Positions 7,364 through 15,762 of a DNA stretch of 37,257 nucleotides are shown one piece after another. The translations under genes were made by a program, and so were the position numbers. The DNA lies in NCBI RefSeq assembly GCF_007655305.1, contig NZ_VLOG01000011.1, forward strand, positions 1-37,257. Direction: 5' to 3'. Under the pieces are notes generated by a model. The model was not told where the DNA came from. It saw nothing but the letters and a program-made list of their open reading frames with translations, and did not search any database. Numbering within the stretch: position 1 is the first letter of the stretch; each line of letters opens with the position of its first letter. This stretch comes from Algoriphagus algorifonticola. Its GTDB lineage: Bacteria > Bacteroidota > Bacteroidia > Cytophagales > Cyclobacteriaceae.

Positions 7364-8716
7364 TTATCTAAAATTCAAAGTAAAAACTGTTCTTACATCC
7401 GGTTCCGACTCAACTGTCAAGCTTCCTCTGTGCAAATTCATAATTTGTCGGGAAATAGCTAATCCTATACCTGATCCGGTTTTTTTAGTGGTATAAAAGG
7501 GTACAAAAATCCTCTCCAAAGCCTCTGGTACTATTCCCGGTCCATTATCTTCTACTTGAATCAAAGTTCCCAAATCCCCCTGGGAAATAGCTCGAATAAT
7601 TACCTGTCTGTCTGCTTTCTTTAACATAGACTCTGAAGCATTTTTGATCAGATTGATTAGGATCATATTAATTTGATCTGGGTCACAGAGAATTTCCAAT
7701 TCTTCGGGACGAAATTCAGTTTTGACAAAAACTTCTTTGGACTTCAACTCCTCCTTAATCAGGCCTAAAACATCTTCAATAAGCGTTTTTGCTTTAATCC
7801 ATTCCTTTTTAGGCTCAGGGATATTGGTATAATCCCTGTAGGCATTCACGAAATTTACCAAACCTTTGCTTCGGTTAGCTATGGTATCCAAACCCTCTTG
7901 AATATCTAGAAAACCATCTTTTTTGATCAGCATTCCCTCTTGTTGCACGAAGCTGTCTTCATCCAAAATAGTCCTAAGGGACTCAACCAAACTCGAAATT
8001 GGAGTGATGCTGTTCATAATTTCGTGCCGTAAAACCTTGGTCAGGTTTTGCCAAGCTTCCAGTTCATTAGACTGTAGTTCCGCATTGATATTTTGCAATG
8101 AAAGTAATGTCCAACTTTGTCCACCCATTTTCAGGGAAGTTGACTGAACAATCAAAAACAAAGAAGGGCTTACCTTATAGGAAGTTCTTTGTCCCGGCTT
8201 CATTTCTAAAACCTCTTTCAATAAAGTGGGGGAAAGCCTGCCCAAATCACTGATATTTCTAAACTGAGGAATTTGAAGCAATTGCTTTGCGGCATTATTG
8301 ATTACCCCGATTTTTCCTTCTGCATTGAAAGAGATGATTCCGGTATTGATATGCTGGATGATTACCTGAAGAAAGAGCATTTGTTCTTCTTTCTCAGCAC
8401 GGGTTTGCTTAAAAACCTCCATCACCTCGTTGAAGGCAAAATTTACCTCCTTAAAAGAGTTTCCCATCTTGCTATCTGAGGTAAAAGAGCTGGAAAAATC
8501 GCCATATCGAATTGAATCCAGAAATCGAGCTAGCTTTTGATTTACAGAATTGACGTAATGGATGAGCTCTACAATCAGCCCCAAAACAATCAATGTAATG
8601 ACCGCAGGTGCAAGCAGTAGATTTTGTCTGAAATATAACCAAACTCCTGTAAATAAGCAGAGTGTAATCAGAATGACCCGAACACTTATCCCTATCGAAA
8701 AGCGCTTATAAACCAT
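7364..8716 (-). CDS. NtrB/NtrY-like sensor histidine kinase
   Basis: A 450-residue membrane histidine kinase. Two membrane segments (about 10-27 and 33-54) with almost no periplasmic loop suggest it senses a membrane or cytoplasmic signal. A linker and PAS-like domain follow (about 60-210, with TGIISFNAEGKIGVINNAA). The HisKA helix carries phospho-acceptor His231 (LRHEIMNSITPI). The ATP domain has the N box NLIKNA (355-360), the G1 box EDNGPGI (389-395), the F box FVPFYTT and the G2 box GSGIGLA (414-420). All catalytic motifs are intact. Its start overlaps the end of the response-regulator gene by 11 bases, so the two form a coupled regulator-kinase operon. It probably phosphorylates that regulator. 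Confidence 0.95.
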   Translation of the reverse strand: MVYKRFSIGISVRVILITLCLFTGVWLYFRQNLLLAPAVITLIVLGLIVELIHYVNSVNQKLARFLDSIRYGDFSSSFTSDSKMGNSFKEVNFAFNEVMEVFKQTRAEKEEQMLFLQVIIQHINTGIISFNAEGKIGVINNAAKQLLQIPQFRNISDLGRLSPTLLKEVLEMKPGQRTSYKVSPSLFLIVQSTSLKMGGQSWTLLSLQNINAELQSNELEAWQNLTKVLRHEIMNSITPISSLVESLRTILDEDSFVQQEGMLIKKDGFLDIQEGLDTIANRSKGLVNFVNAYRDYTNIPEPKKEWIKAKTLIEDVLGLIKEELKSKEVFVKTEFRPEELEILCDPDQINMILINLIKNASESMLKKADRQVIIRAISQGDLGTLIQVEDNGPGIVPEALERIFVPFYTTKKTGSGIGLAISRQIMNLHRGSLTVESEPDVRTVFTLNFR

Positions 8717-10094
8717 ACTTTTCCAATCTTCTGTAAAGGGAGGATCTTGTGAGCCCTAACTCTTCAGCTGCTCGAGTAATATGTCCATTGTGCTTTTGAA
8801 GTGCTTTTCTGATCAAAATTCTTTCTACATCTTCTATGTTCAAATGCTCCAAGCTGACATTCTCTTCCGATTTCTCAGGCTGTCCTGTTTTTTGCAAAAA
8901 TAAATCTTCTGGCTGTAGCACATTGTGATTACTCATAATCACAGCTCTTTCTATACTATGCTGCAGTTCCCGAATGTTACCCGGCCAATGATACTTAGTC
9001 ATTCGCTTAATCAAAGGCTCAGAAGCTTTTCGAATGTCTTTATTATATTTTTTGGAATAATAGCTGATAAAATGATCGGCCAAAAGAGGGATGTCTTCCA
9101 CTCTTTCTCTCAAAGGAGGTAAATTGATTTCAATTGTATTGATTCGGTATAATAAATCCTGCCTGAAAGTATTGTCATAAACCATGGAGTGAATAGGCAT
9201 ATTTGTTGCAGAAATCAATCGGATATTGACATCCACAGGTCTATTGGCTCCAACTCTCGTCACTTGCCTATTCTGCAATGCAGCCAATAATTTAGCCTGC
9301 AATGGTAAGGGTAGGTTGCCAATTTCATCTAAAAACAAGGTTCCTTTATGCGCTTGCTCAAATCGGCCCGCGCGGTCCTCTTTGGCATCAGTAAATGAGC
9401 CTTTTTTATGCCCAAATAATTCTGATTCAAATAGGGTTTGGGTAATCGAACCTAGATCCACTCCCACGAAAGCTTCTCTGCTTCTTCTGGAATTTCTATG
9501 AATTGCACGGGCAATTAATTCTTTACCGGTTCCATTTTCTCCTAAAATCAAAACATTGGCATCCGTACTTGCTACGCGTTCAATGGTCTCAAAAATCTTC
9601 TGCATCGCAGGGCTTTGTCCGATGATGTCTTTGAATTTATTGTCAATATCCTGCTGTAGAGTCGCTTTTTGATCTTTAAGCAAGTTGACCTCCATTTTCT
9701 TTTGACGAAGTTGAAGAGCAGAGTTTAGGGTAGCCAGTAACCTTTCATTTTCCCAAGGTTTCAATACAAAATCTGTAGCTCCTTCTTTGATTGCCCTGAC
9801 GGCAAGATTGACATCGCCATATGCTGTAATCAAAACAACCACCGCGGAAGGATCCAATTCCAGAATACGGTCCAACCAATAAAAGCCTTCTTGTCCTGAG
9901 CTGACATCTTTGGTGAAATTCATATCCAACATGATGACATCATAATTTTCATTATGCGTCAGGATAGGAAGAAGGTCAGGATTAGTTTCGGTATCTACTT
10001 GTGCAAAATGTCTTTTCAAAAAGATTTTAGCTGCTTTTAAAAGATCTTCGTTGTCGTCAACTATGAGAATTTTACCTATTCTTTGCTCATTCAT
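8706..10094 (-). CDS. NtrC-family sigma54-dependent response regulator
   Basis: A 462-residue three-domain activator. The receiver domain (about 7-125) has phospho-acceptor Asp57, Thr90 and Lys112. The sigma54-interaction AAA+ domain (about 157-385) has Walker A GENGTGKE (185-192), Walker B GTLFLDEIG (251-259) and the arginine-rich LLYRIN segment. The C-terminal Fis-type helix-turn-helix (about 435-460) reads HITRAAEELGLTRSSLYRRL. The sigma54-contact loop is GSFTDA (232-237) instead of GAFTGA; the Phe-Thr core is kept. It is the first gene of a two-gene operon with the kinase and is divergent from the membrane-fusion gene. Five conserved operator and TGGCAY modules in the exporter region (10273 to 28294) are the natural targets; that link is inferred. 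Confidence 0.95.
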   Translation of the reverse strand: MNEQRIGKILIVDDNEDLLKAAKIFLKRHFAQVDTETNPDLLPILTHNENYDVIMLDMNFTKDVSSGQEGFYWLDRILELDPSAVVVLITAYGDVNLAVRAIKEGATDFVLKPWENERLLATLNSALQLRQKKMEVNLLKDQKATLQQDIDNKFKDIIGQSPAMQKIFETIERVASTDANVLILGENGTGKELIARAIHRNSRRSREAFVGVDLGSITQTLFESELFGHKKGSFTDAKEDRAGRFEQAHKGTLFLDEIGNLPLPLQAKLLAALQNRQVTRVGANRPVDVNIRLISATNMPIHSMVYDNTFRQDLLYRINTIEINLPPLRERVEDIPLLADHFISYYSKKYNKDIRKASEPLIKRMTKYHWPGNIRELQHSIERAVIMSNHNVLQPEDLFLQKTGQPEKSEENVSLEHLNIEDVERILIRKALQKHNGHITRAAEELGLTRSSLYRRLEKYGL

Positions 10095-10272
10095 GCTTTT
10101 AAGGTTTTTGCTGGAATCGTATCAAGCTACCATCTAATATTCCAAAAGTCTGCCGATTTTTCAAACCATCAATTATTTTTAATAAATGCCCGTTTCCGAT
10201 CAAATTCGAGCGATTTTAAAGCATGGTCCATCAGGTTCTTGATAGGAGTCAGACTTTCGTTTTTGAAAAGTT

Positions 10273-10301
10273 TTGTTCGCTGGCGGACGAAATTGTTCGA
10301 G
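10273..10301 (+). promoter_or_regulatory. Operator module 1, probable activator-binding site
   Basis: TTGTTCGC-TG-GCGGAC runs into the core palindrome CGGACGAAATTGTTCG (10284-10299). Three half-sites alternate in orientation. The core centre is 72.5 bases upstream of the G-3 position of the TGGCAC at 10362. It lies in the divergent region, so it could also affect the regulator gene. Confidence 0.7.
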
Positions 10302-10361
10302 TCTCGAAAGCCCTCTATTTCCAAAAACAGGAAATATATCCTCTGAGAGGCATTTTTTGCA

Positions 10362-10378
10362 TGGCACATCATTTGGCA
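10362..10378 (+). promoter_or_regulatory. Sigma54-like promoter 1 (membrane fusion protein)
   Basis: TGGCAC (10362-10367) followed by TTTGGCA resembles the -24/-12 elements, but the spacing to GC is one base longer than canonical (or the -12 pair is GG). Predicted start near 10388, giving a leader of about 26 nt. Confidence 0.6.
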
Positions 10379-10413
10379 TAAAAGGGTACAGCCAGAAAAG
10401 GCAATCACACACA

Positions 10414-11661
10414 ATGGATAGAAAATTAGAAAAGAAAACATGGACAGCAAAGAAAATCGCTTATCTGCTAGGTGGGCTGGTGGTCGTTGCTGTAATTATT
10501 TACCAGTTGGGTTTTGCGGACCATAGATCCACCATGAATGTGGAGAGGGACAGACTTAGTATCGCCACTGTATCTAAGGGAGAGTTTACTGACTATATAT
10601 TGGTCTCTGGTCAGATTGAGCCCGCACAAACTTTTTTCCTGGATGCGGTTGAAGGCGGTATGGTCGCCGATGTGATAAGAGAGTCAGGAGCCTTAGTAGA
10701 AAAAGGGGATACTATTTTAGCCTTAACCAACTCCAATCTTCAGCTGGATGTGATGCAGCGGGAGACTATGTTATATGAACAAATCAATAATCTCCGTCAA
10801 ACCCGCTTGCTTTTGGATCAAAATGATTTGAATCAGCAGGGGCAATTGGCAGAGATAGATTATCAAATCAGTCTTTTGGAACCACAATTCAAAAGATTCA
10901 AAGAATTGCATAGTAAAAAGCTGGTTTCAGATCGAGAGTTTGAAGAGGTTAAAGAGCAATATGAATACAATCTAAAAAGGAGGAAGCTGACTTATGAGTC
11001 TTACAAGAATGACTCAGTAGCGCGCTCCATACAATTGGCTCAGCTTCGTAATTCTGAGAGAAGAATGCAGGCTTCATTAACTGGAGTTGGTAAAATTCTG
11101 AACAACTTAATCATAACCGCTCCAATTGCAGGACAGCTGGCTATGGAGCAAATTGAAATAGGGCAAGCGATAAATCCTGGACAGCGATATGGGCAGATAG
11201 ATGTCATGGATGAATTTAAAGTTCGGGTTCCCATCGACGAGCTCTATCTGCCTAGAATTGGCAGAGGCCTGAAGGGTAAATTTACTTTGAGTGGACAAGA
11301 GCATGAACTTGAGATATCTAAAATTTACCCTACTATCACTAATGGAAGATTTGAAGTAGACATGGTGTTTACCGGTGAAAGTCCTAAAGGAATTCGTAGA
11401 GGTCAAAGTGTGAGAATCCGATTAGAACTAGGGGATAGTGAGCAAAGTCTATTGATTCCTACAGGTGGATTCTTTAAAGATACTGGTGGAAATTGGGTCT
11501 TTGTCTTGAATTCTTCTGGAAATGCCGAAAAAAGAAATATTCGTCTAGGCCGCAAAAACCCAGAGTACTATGAGGTGCTAGAAGGCTTGGTAGAAGGTGA
11601 AAAAGTGATTGTTTCCGGGTATGAGAATTTCGGGAATAATGAGGTGTTGGAGTTGAGGTAA
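10414..11661 (+). CDS. HlyD/MacA-type membrane fusion protein
   Basis: A 415-residue periplasmic adaptor that should link inner-membrane ABC permeases to an outer-membrane TolC channel. It has a short cytoplasmic N-terminus, one membrane anchor (about 15-33), a split lipoyl/barrel-sandwich domain (LVSGQIEPAQTFFLDA and later IITAPIAGQLAMEQIEIGQ), a long helical hairpin (about 105-215) and a beta-barrel with a C-terminal membrane-proximal domain (PTGGFFKDTGGNWVFVL, VEGEKVIVSGYENFGNNEVL). ATG 10414 is chosen because upstream codons overlap the predicted operator and promoter. It is the only adaptor in the window, so all five permeases may share it. Confidence 0.93.
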   Translation: MDRKLEKKTWTAKKIAYLLGGLVVVAVIIYQLGFADHRSTMNVERDRLSIATVSKGEFTDYILVSGQIEPAQTFFLDAVEGGMVADVIRESGALVEKGDTILALTNSNLQLDVMQRETMLYEQINNLRQTRLLLDQNDLNQQGQLAEIDYQISLLEPQFKRFKELHSKKLVSDREFEEVKEQYEYNLKRRKLTYESYKNDSVARSIQLAQLRNSERRMQASLTGVGKILNNLIITAPIAGQLAMEQIEIGQAINPGQRYGQIDVMDEFKVRVPIDELYLPRIGRGLKGKFTLSGQEHELEISKIYPTITNGRFEVDMVFTGESPKGIRRGQSVRIRLELGDSEQSLLIPTGGFFKDTGGNWVFVLNSSGNAEKRNIRLGRKNPEYYEVLEGLVEGEKVIVSGYENFGNNEVLELR

Positions 11662-11663
11662 AG

Positions 11664-11688
11664 TTGGAAGACCGAAGACGGAAGATTG
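11664..11688. repeat. Left flanking heptamer-repeat fragment
   Basis: TTGGAAGACCGAAGACGGAA is the inverse of the heptamer core (TCGGTCT)n found in the dispersed repeat family, and is inverted relative to the fragment at 12228-12260. The pair brackets the four-helix-bundle gene. Confidence 0.65.
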
Positions 11689-11780
11689 AGATAAAATTGT
11701 GGAAATAGATTTTATTTAAGTTGATAGTTTGAAAGTCAAGTCAAAAGCTTATATTTATTTTATTAGTTAAATAAATTGTT

Positions 11781-12134
11781 ATGAGCTTTAAGTTTGAAAA
11801 ACTTTTGATTTGGCAAAAAGCAATGGATTTAGGAGAGCATGTTCACAAAATTTCAAGACAATTTCCAAAAGAGGAAATGTACAACCTAACAAGCCAAACC
11901 ATTAGATCTGCTGATTCAATTGCATTAAATATAGCAGAAGGTTCTATCTCTCAAAGCAACCCAGAGCAACATAGGTTCTTGGGGTACTCTGTGAGGTCTA
12001 TTGCTGAATTGATTACCTGCCTTTATAAAGCAAAAAGAAGAGAGTATATCAATGAATCAGATTTCAAATGGATATATCAGGAATGTTTTGACTTAATGAA
12101 TATGACAATAGGCTTTAAAAATAAAATGAAATAG
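11781..12134 (+). CDS. Four-helix-bundle protein (S23 / bAvd-like)
   Basis: A 117-residue protein of the four-helix-bundle family first seen as the 23S rRNA intervening-sequence protein and related in fold to the Avd accessory protein of diversity-generating retroelements. Family hallmarks are FEKLLIWQKAMDL at the N-terminus, RSADSIALNIAEG in helix 2 and FLGYSVRSIAELITCL in helix 3. No reverse transcriptase, template or variable repeat is nearby, so a retroelement role is not supported. It splits the adaptor gene from its ATPase gene and is bracketed by inverted fragments of the dispersed repeat, which suggests it arrived as a small cassette. Molecular function is unknown. Confidence 0.9.
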   Translation: MSFKFEKLLIWQKAMDLGEHVHKISRQFPKEEMYNLTSQTIRSADSIALNIAEGSISQSNPEQHRFLGYSVRSIAELITCLYKAKRREYINESDFKWIYQECFDLMNMTIGFKNKMK

Positions 12135-12227
12135 ATGGAATTTAATCTTGGGCTAAATAATGCTAGTGATTTTCATATTAAATAAATCATTACATCGATC
12201 ATTAAAAAATTAATGGATGGAGGTCCG

Positions 12228-12260
12228 ATTGCTTCGGTCTTCGGTCTTCGGTCTTAAATC
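12228..12260. repeat. Right flanking heptamer tandem repeat
   Basis: Three tandem units of TTCGGTC (GCTTCGGTCTTCGGTCTTCG and one more) match the core of the dispersed repeat and are inverted relative to 11664-11688. The stretch ends 10 bases before the next ATG. Confidence 0.7.
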
Positions 12261-12269
12261 TTATAAATC

Positions 12270-12968
12270 ATGGAAAACGTAATCAAAACAGTAAACCTTC
12301 GAAAATTATATACCACCGAAGAAGTGGAAACCACCGCATTGGATGGAATCCAAATTGAAATTAAAAAGGGTGAATTCGTAGCCATAATGGGGCCTTCCGG
12401 TTGTGGTAAATCAACCTTATTGAATATCATTGGCCTTTTGGATAACCCGGATGAGGGTGAATATCATTTCCTAGGTCAAGAAGTGGCTAACTATTCAGAA
12501 AGACAGCGCTCTTCTCTAAGAAAGGGGAATATTGGATTTGTTTTCCAAAGCTTCAATCTAATCGATGAGCTAACTGTATTTGAAAATGTGGAGTTACCTC
12601 TACTTTATCTGAAAATCCCATCCGATGAGCGAAAACAAAGAGTAGAGGAGGTTTTGACCAGGATGAATATCATGCATAGACGCAATCATTTTCCTCAGCA
12701 GCTTTCAGGTGGTCAGCAACAGCGTGTTGCCATTGCCCGAGCTATTGTAGCCAAGCCATCAGTGATCCTCGCCGATGAACCTACCGGTAATTTGGATTCC
12801 AAAAACGGTGAAGAAGTCATGAGGCTGTTGGAAGAGTTGAATAATGAAGGCACTACTATCGTAATGGTTACTCACTCACCTCATGATGCCAATTACGCCC
12901 ACAGGGTAATCAATTTGTTTGATGGGAAAGTAGTGACTGAGAATATCAGGGAGCAATTCCATATTTGA
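12270..12968 (+). CDS. ABC transporter ATPase, LolD/MacB type
   Basis: A 232-residue stand-alone nucleotide-binding subunit that powers FtsX/MacB-type permeases. All motifs are intact: Walker A GPSGCGKS (41-48), Q-loop VFQSF, signature LSGGQQQ (145-151), Walker B VILADE (165-170) with catalytic Glu170, D-loop NLDS (174-177) and switch His202. It matches the LolD/FtsE/MacB group. It may be transcribed with the adaptor gene by read-through of the four-helix-bundle region. A terminator follows at 13088. It is the fully canonical one of the two ATPases here and can be expected to serve several of the five permeases. Confidence 0.95.
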   Translation: MENVIKTVNLRKLYTTEEVETTALDGIQIEIKKGEFVAIMGPSGCGKSTLLNIIGLLDNPDEGEYHFLGQEVANYSERQRSSLRKGNIGFVFQSFNLIDELTVFENVELPLLYLKIPSDERKQRVEEVLTRMNIMHRRNHFPQQLSGGQQQRVAIARAIVAKPSVILADEPTGNLDSKNGEEVMRLLEELNNEGTTIVMVTHSPHDANYAHRVINLFDGKVVTENIREQFHI

Positions 12969-13037
12969 TTTCAATTATTCCTTTTTGAATGAGTCGAATT
13001 AACACTATTTCGACCTTTCAATTAAATCAAATTAGTC

Positions 13038-13066
13038 TCGTGCGAAATCGGACAAAATTGTTCGGA
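13038..13066 (+). promoter_or_regulatory. Operator module 2, probable activator-binding site
   Basis: The core palindrome is CGGACAAAATTGTTCG (13049-13064), preceded by the degenerate half-site TCGTGCGA (13038-13045). The core centre is 70.5 bases upstream of the reference G of TGGCAC at 13125. Confidence 0.75.
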
Positions 13067-13087
13067 TTACTAATCCGGAAAAATCAG

Positions 13088-13122
13088 AAAAATGCCCATT
13101 TTGAGAAATTTGGGCATTTTTT
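13088..13122 (+). terminator. Terminator lying between operator 2 and promoter 2
   Basis: An 11-bp stem (13088-13098 with 13111-13121) with a 12-base loop and T-rich tail. It should end transcripts from the ATPase gene and isolate the following sigma54-like promoter. The stem sits between the operator and the TGGCAC element. Confidence 0.75.
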
Positions 13123-13124
13123 GC

Positions 13125-13140
13125 TGGCACAAAAAGTGAA
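13125..13140 (+). promoter_or_regulatory. Sigma54-like promoter 2 (permease 1)
   Basis: TGGCAC-N5-GTGAA. The -24 box is canonical, and the expected TTGCA at -12 reads GTGAA. Predicted start near 13151, leader about 34 nt. Confidence 0.55.
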
Positions 13141-13184
13141 TATCTAAGTGTGAGGCTTTGGATGCCTCTTTTATAACATGACCT

Positions 13185-15554
13185 ATGTTTAAGAACTATT
13201 TAAAAATCGCATTTCGAGGCTTTGGTAAACATAAGCTTACCTTCTTCATTAATTTGTTTGGATTGACCTTGGGACTCTGGGCAGCAATTCTGATAGGATT
13301 GTGGATCAAAAGTGAACTGGAAACTGATAGAAGACTTCCGGGTTCGGATCAGGTATTCAGGGTCATGGAGCATCAGAATTACGGAGATCAGGTTTTTACT
13401 ATTCCTTCTACTCCTGGAGTATTGGCAGAGGCCATGAAAGAAAATTTAGCAGAGGTCCAATATGCTGCAACGTATACCTGGAATGAGGAGAATTTATTTG
13501 TTCAAGGTGATAAACGCGTAAAACTTTCCGGGATTTATGCTGGGGCGGATTATTTGAAAATTTTCCAATATCCTCTGCTTTCTGGAAATAGAGAACAACT
13601 GCTATCAGACAAATCCCATATAGTTCTGACCGAATCATCAGCAATCAAATTATTCGGAAAAACCGATGTTTTGGATGAAGAAATTGAAATGATTTCTACT
13701 GATGGAACAGAGCTTTTCTTGGTGAAAGGTGTCATTGCAGATGAGGGAATGGTCAATTGGGAGAAATTTGATTTTATTCTGCCATATAAATTGTTTTTTG
13801 ATAAACCCTACAATAGTTGGTTACAACACTGGGGGAATAATGGTCCCAGTACCGTGATAACCTTGCAGGAAAATGCGGATCCAGAAGCCTTTTCGGCTTC
13901 GATAAAAGATTTCATTCGGGATCGTTTTGAAGGTTCAAATGCAGATCTTTTTGTTTTTCCTCAAAGTGATATGTACCTCCATGGTTCATGGAAGGATGGA
14001 ATAATTCAGGAAGGAAGAATAAAGACGGTTAAGCTTTTTGCTATGATTGGATTTTTCATTCTGGTCATTGCCTGTATTAATTTCATGAACCTATCCACTG
14101 CCAAATCACAAAAACGCTCGAAGGAGGTAGGTGTGAGAAAAGTATCAGGTGCAGATAAATCCAGTCTTATTTATCAGTTCTTGAGCGAGTCTCTGCTAAT
14201 TACCTTTTTCTCAGGCTTGTTTGCCTTGGTTTTGGTTCAGCTGACACTTCCGGTATTCAATCAATTAGCTGGAAAAGAATTGGTCCTTCCAGTCTTAGAT
14301 CTTTATTTCTGGGTAGGCTTTTTACTTGTATTGGTGTTTACAGGACTTCTGGCAGGAAGTTATCCGGCTTTTTATCTGTCTTCCACCAAAGTTGTATCTG
14401 TCTTTAAAAATCAATTTAATGGAAATCGAAAAGTAGCATTCGCCAGAAAGGGCTTGGTCTTATTTCAATTTGTTTTGGCGACCTGCTTGCTCATATCTAC
14501 GGTTGTCATTTTCCAACAAATCAATTATGCATTGAACCAAGATTTAGGCTATGAAAAAGATCAGTTGATTTTAGTGCCTTTAGAAGGTGAATTGCCAGAG
14601 AAGTATGAGATATTCAAGTCTAGGCTAGAAGCAAGGCCAGGGATTTCATCAGTAAGCAGGGCATCTCATAATATGATGGGTAGAAGTAATAATACCGGGG
14701 ATGTATCATGGGAAGGAAAAGAACCTGGTTTCAACGCTTTGTTTGAAAGGTTCCGGGTCGATTATGATTTCTTGGAAACTTTAGGGATAGAATTGCTCAG
14801 TGGAAAGGATTTTTCCAAAGACCGTATTTCAGATTCCATAAGTGCCGTAATTGTTAATGAGAAAGCATATGAACTGATTACACAAAATAATCCAGAGAAT
14901 AGCAGCTTAGATATTAATGGAAGTAGATATGAGATTATAGGGGTTGCAAAGAATTTTCATTTCCAAAGCATGCATCAGTCTATGGAACCTGCCTTCATGG
15001 TAATAGACCCTGCTTTCAATTTCAATAGCTTCATCCGTATCAATTCATCTTCCATGCAAGAAGCCTTGGCAGAAATAGAGGGAGTCTTTGCGGAGTTAAA
15101 TCCCGTATTTCCATTTACCTATCAGTTTATGGATGAAAATTATGCCAGAGTGTATAGAGAGGATGTAAGGCTCAGGGATTTGGCTAAGTATTTTAGCTTG
15201 TTGACTATTTTGATTTCTTGTCTGGGTTTATTGGGTTTATCAGCACATGTTGCTGAACAGAAAACCAAGGAAATCGGAATTAGAAAAGTATTGGGAGCTT
15301 CTACATTTTCTATTTTGAATGTGATCAATAAGGAATTTATCACGATTGTTTCAATTTCAATCTTGCTAGGATCTGGATTAGGTTATTGGATTATGCAGGA
15401 TTGGTTGTCGGGCTATGCCTACAGAATCAACTTTGAATGGTGGTTTATTCCAGCTGTAGCGGGTATTATCTTTCTGATAGCCTTATCCACGGTTTGGATT
15501 CAGTCTTATAAAGCCGCCAATTCCAATCCAGTGCAGGCGATTAAGTCAGAGTAA
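13185..15554 (+). CDS. MacB/FtsX-type ABC permease 1
   Basis: A 789-residue inner-membrane permease with the duplicated FtsX layout of large Bacteroidetes transporters. After the shared N-terminus MFKNYLKIAFRGFGKHKL come one membrane helix, a large periplasmic MacB-like domain (about 50-280) and a three-helix FtsX block, starting with ACINFMNLSTA and the ATPase-contact motif KEVGVRKVSGA. A second periplasmic domain (about 455-660) and a C-terminal FtsX block with KEIGIRKVLGA follow. It ends NPVQAIKSE, a tail echoed in the paralogues. It has no ATPase domain and must use a separate ATPase, probably the gene just upstream. It has its own operator and promoter and is followed by a terminator, so it is probably monocistronic. 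Confidence 0.93.
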   Translation: MFKNYLKIAFRGFGKHKLTFFINLFGLTLGLWAAILIGLWIKSELETDRRLPGSDQVFRVMEHQNYGDQVFTIPSTPGVLAEAMKENLAEVQYAATYTWNEENLFVQGDKRVKLSGIYAGADYLKIFQYPLLSGNREQLLSDKSHIVLTESSAIKLFGKTDVLDEEIEMISTDGTELFLVKGVIADEGMVNWEKFDFILPYKLFFDKPYNSWLQHWGNNGPSTVITLQENADPEAFSASIKDFIRDRFEGSNADLFVFPQSDMYLHGSWKDGIIQEGRIKTVKLFAMIGFFILVIACINFMNLSTAKSQKRSKEVGVRKVSGADKSSLIYQFLSESLLITFFSGLFALVLVQLTLPVFNQLAGKELVLPVLDLYFWVGFLLVLVFTGLLAGSYPAFYLSSTKVVSVFKNQFNGNRKVAFARKGLVLFQFVLATCLLISTVVIFQQINYALNQDLGYEKDQLILVPLEGELPEKYEIFKSRLEARPGISSVSRASHNMMGRSNNTGDVSWEGKEPGFNALFERFRVDYDFLETLGIELLSGKDFSKDRISDSISAVIVNEKAYELITQNNPENSSLDINGSRYEIIGVAKNFHFQSMHQSMEPAFMVIDPAFNFNSFIRINSSSMQEALAEIEGVFAELNPVFPFTYQFMDENYARVYREDVRLRDLAKYFSLLTILISCLGLLGLSAHVAEQKTKEIGIRKVLGASTFSILNVINKEFITIVSISILLGSGLGYWIMQDWLSGYAYRINFEWWFIPAVAGIIFLIALSTVWIQSYKAANSNPVQAIKSE

Positions 15555-15576
15555 GTTTGGTCGAAATCTAAAATGG

Positions 15577-15610
15577 AAATACTCTCTAAGTTAATTGGAG
15601 AGTATTTTTT
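15577..15610 (+). terminator. Terminator after permease 1
   Basis: The 10-bp stem AAATACTCTC (15577-15586) pairs with 15598-15607, followed by a T run. It closes the permease 1 unit 23 bases after its stop. Confidence 0.75.
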
Positions 15611-15673
15611 ATGCAACCCATTTAAGCAAACCTGCATCTATATGACATGAGGGATTTGATGGGCTTTAGAATA

Positions 15674-15702
15674 TTGTTCGCTTGCGGTCAAAAACCCGAA
15701 AG
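15674..15702 (+). promoter_or_regulatory. Operator module 3, degenerate activator-binding site
   Basis: The half-site TTGTTCGC is followed by TTGCGGTC and then a degraded core, CGGTCAAAAACCCGAA (15685-15700). A further CGGACAT half-site follows at 15705. The core centre is 72.5 bases upstream of the reference G of TGGCAC at 15763. It is the weakest core of the five. Confidence 0.6.
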
Positions 15703-15762
15703 ATCGGACATGTAAATAATTGATATGCCACTCTAAAGCTCAAAATAGCCTATTTTATCCCT

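Noticed and set aside
10273..10413. N-terminal extension of the membrane fusion protein from 10273
   Set aside because: The extra 47 codons overlap the operator and promoter and lack any signal or conserved residues; ATG 10414 gives the expected short cytoplasmic lead and membrane anchor.
11781..12134. Four-helix-bundle gene as part of a diversity-generating retroelement
   Set aside because: No reverse transcriptase, template repeat or variable repeat was seen anywhere in the window.
11660..12260. CRISPR-like array from the heptamer repeats
   Set aside because: The repeat unit is 7 bases in direct tandem with no spacers and no cas genes nearby.
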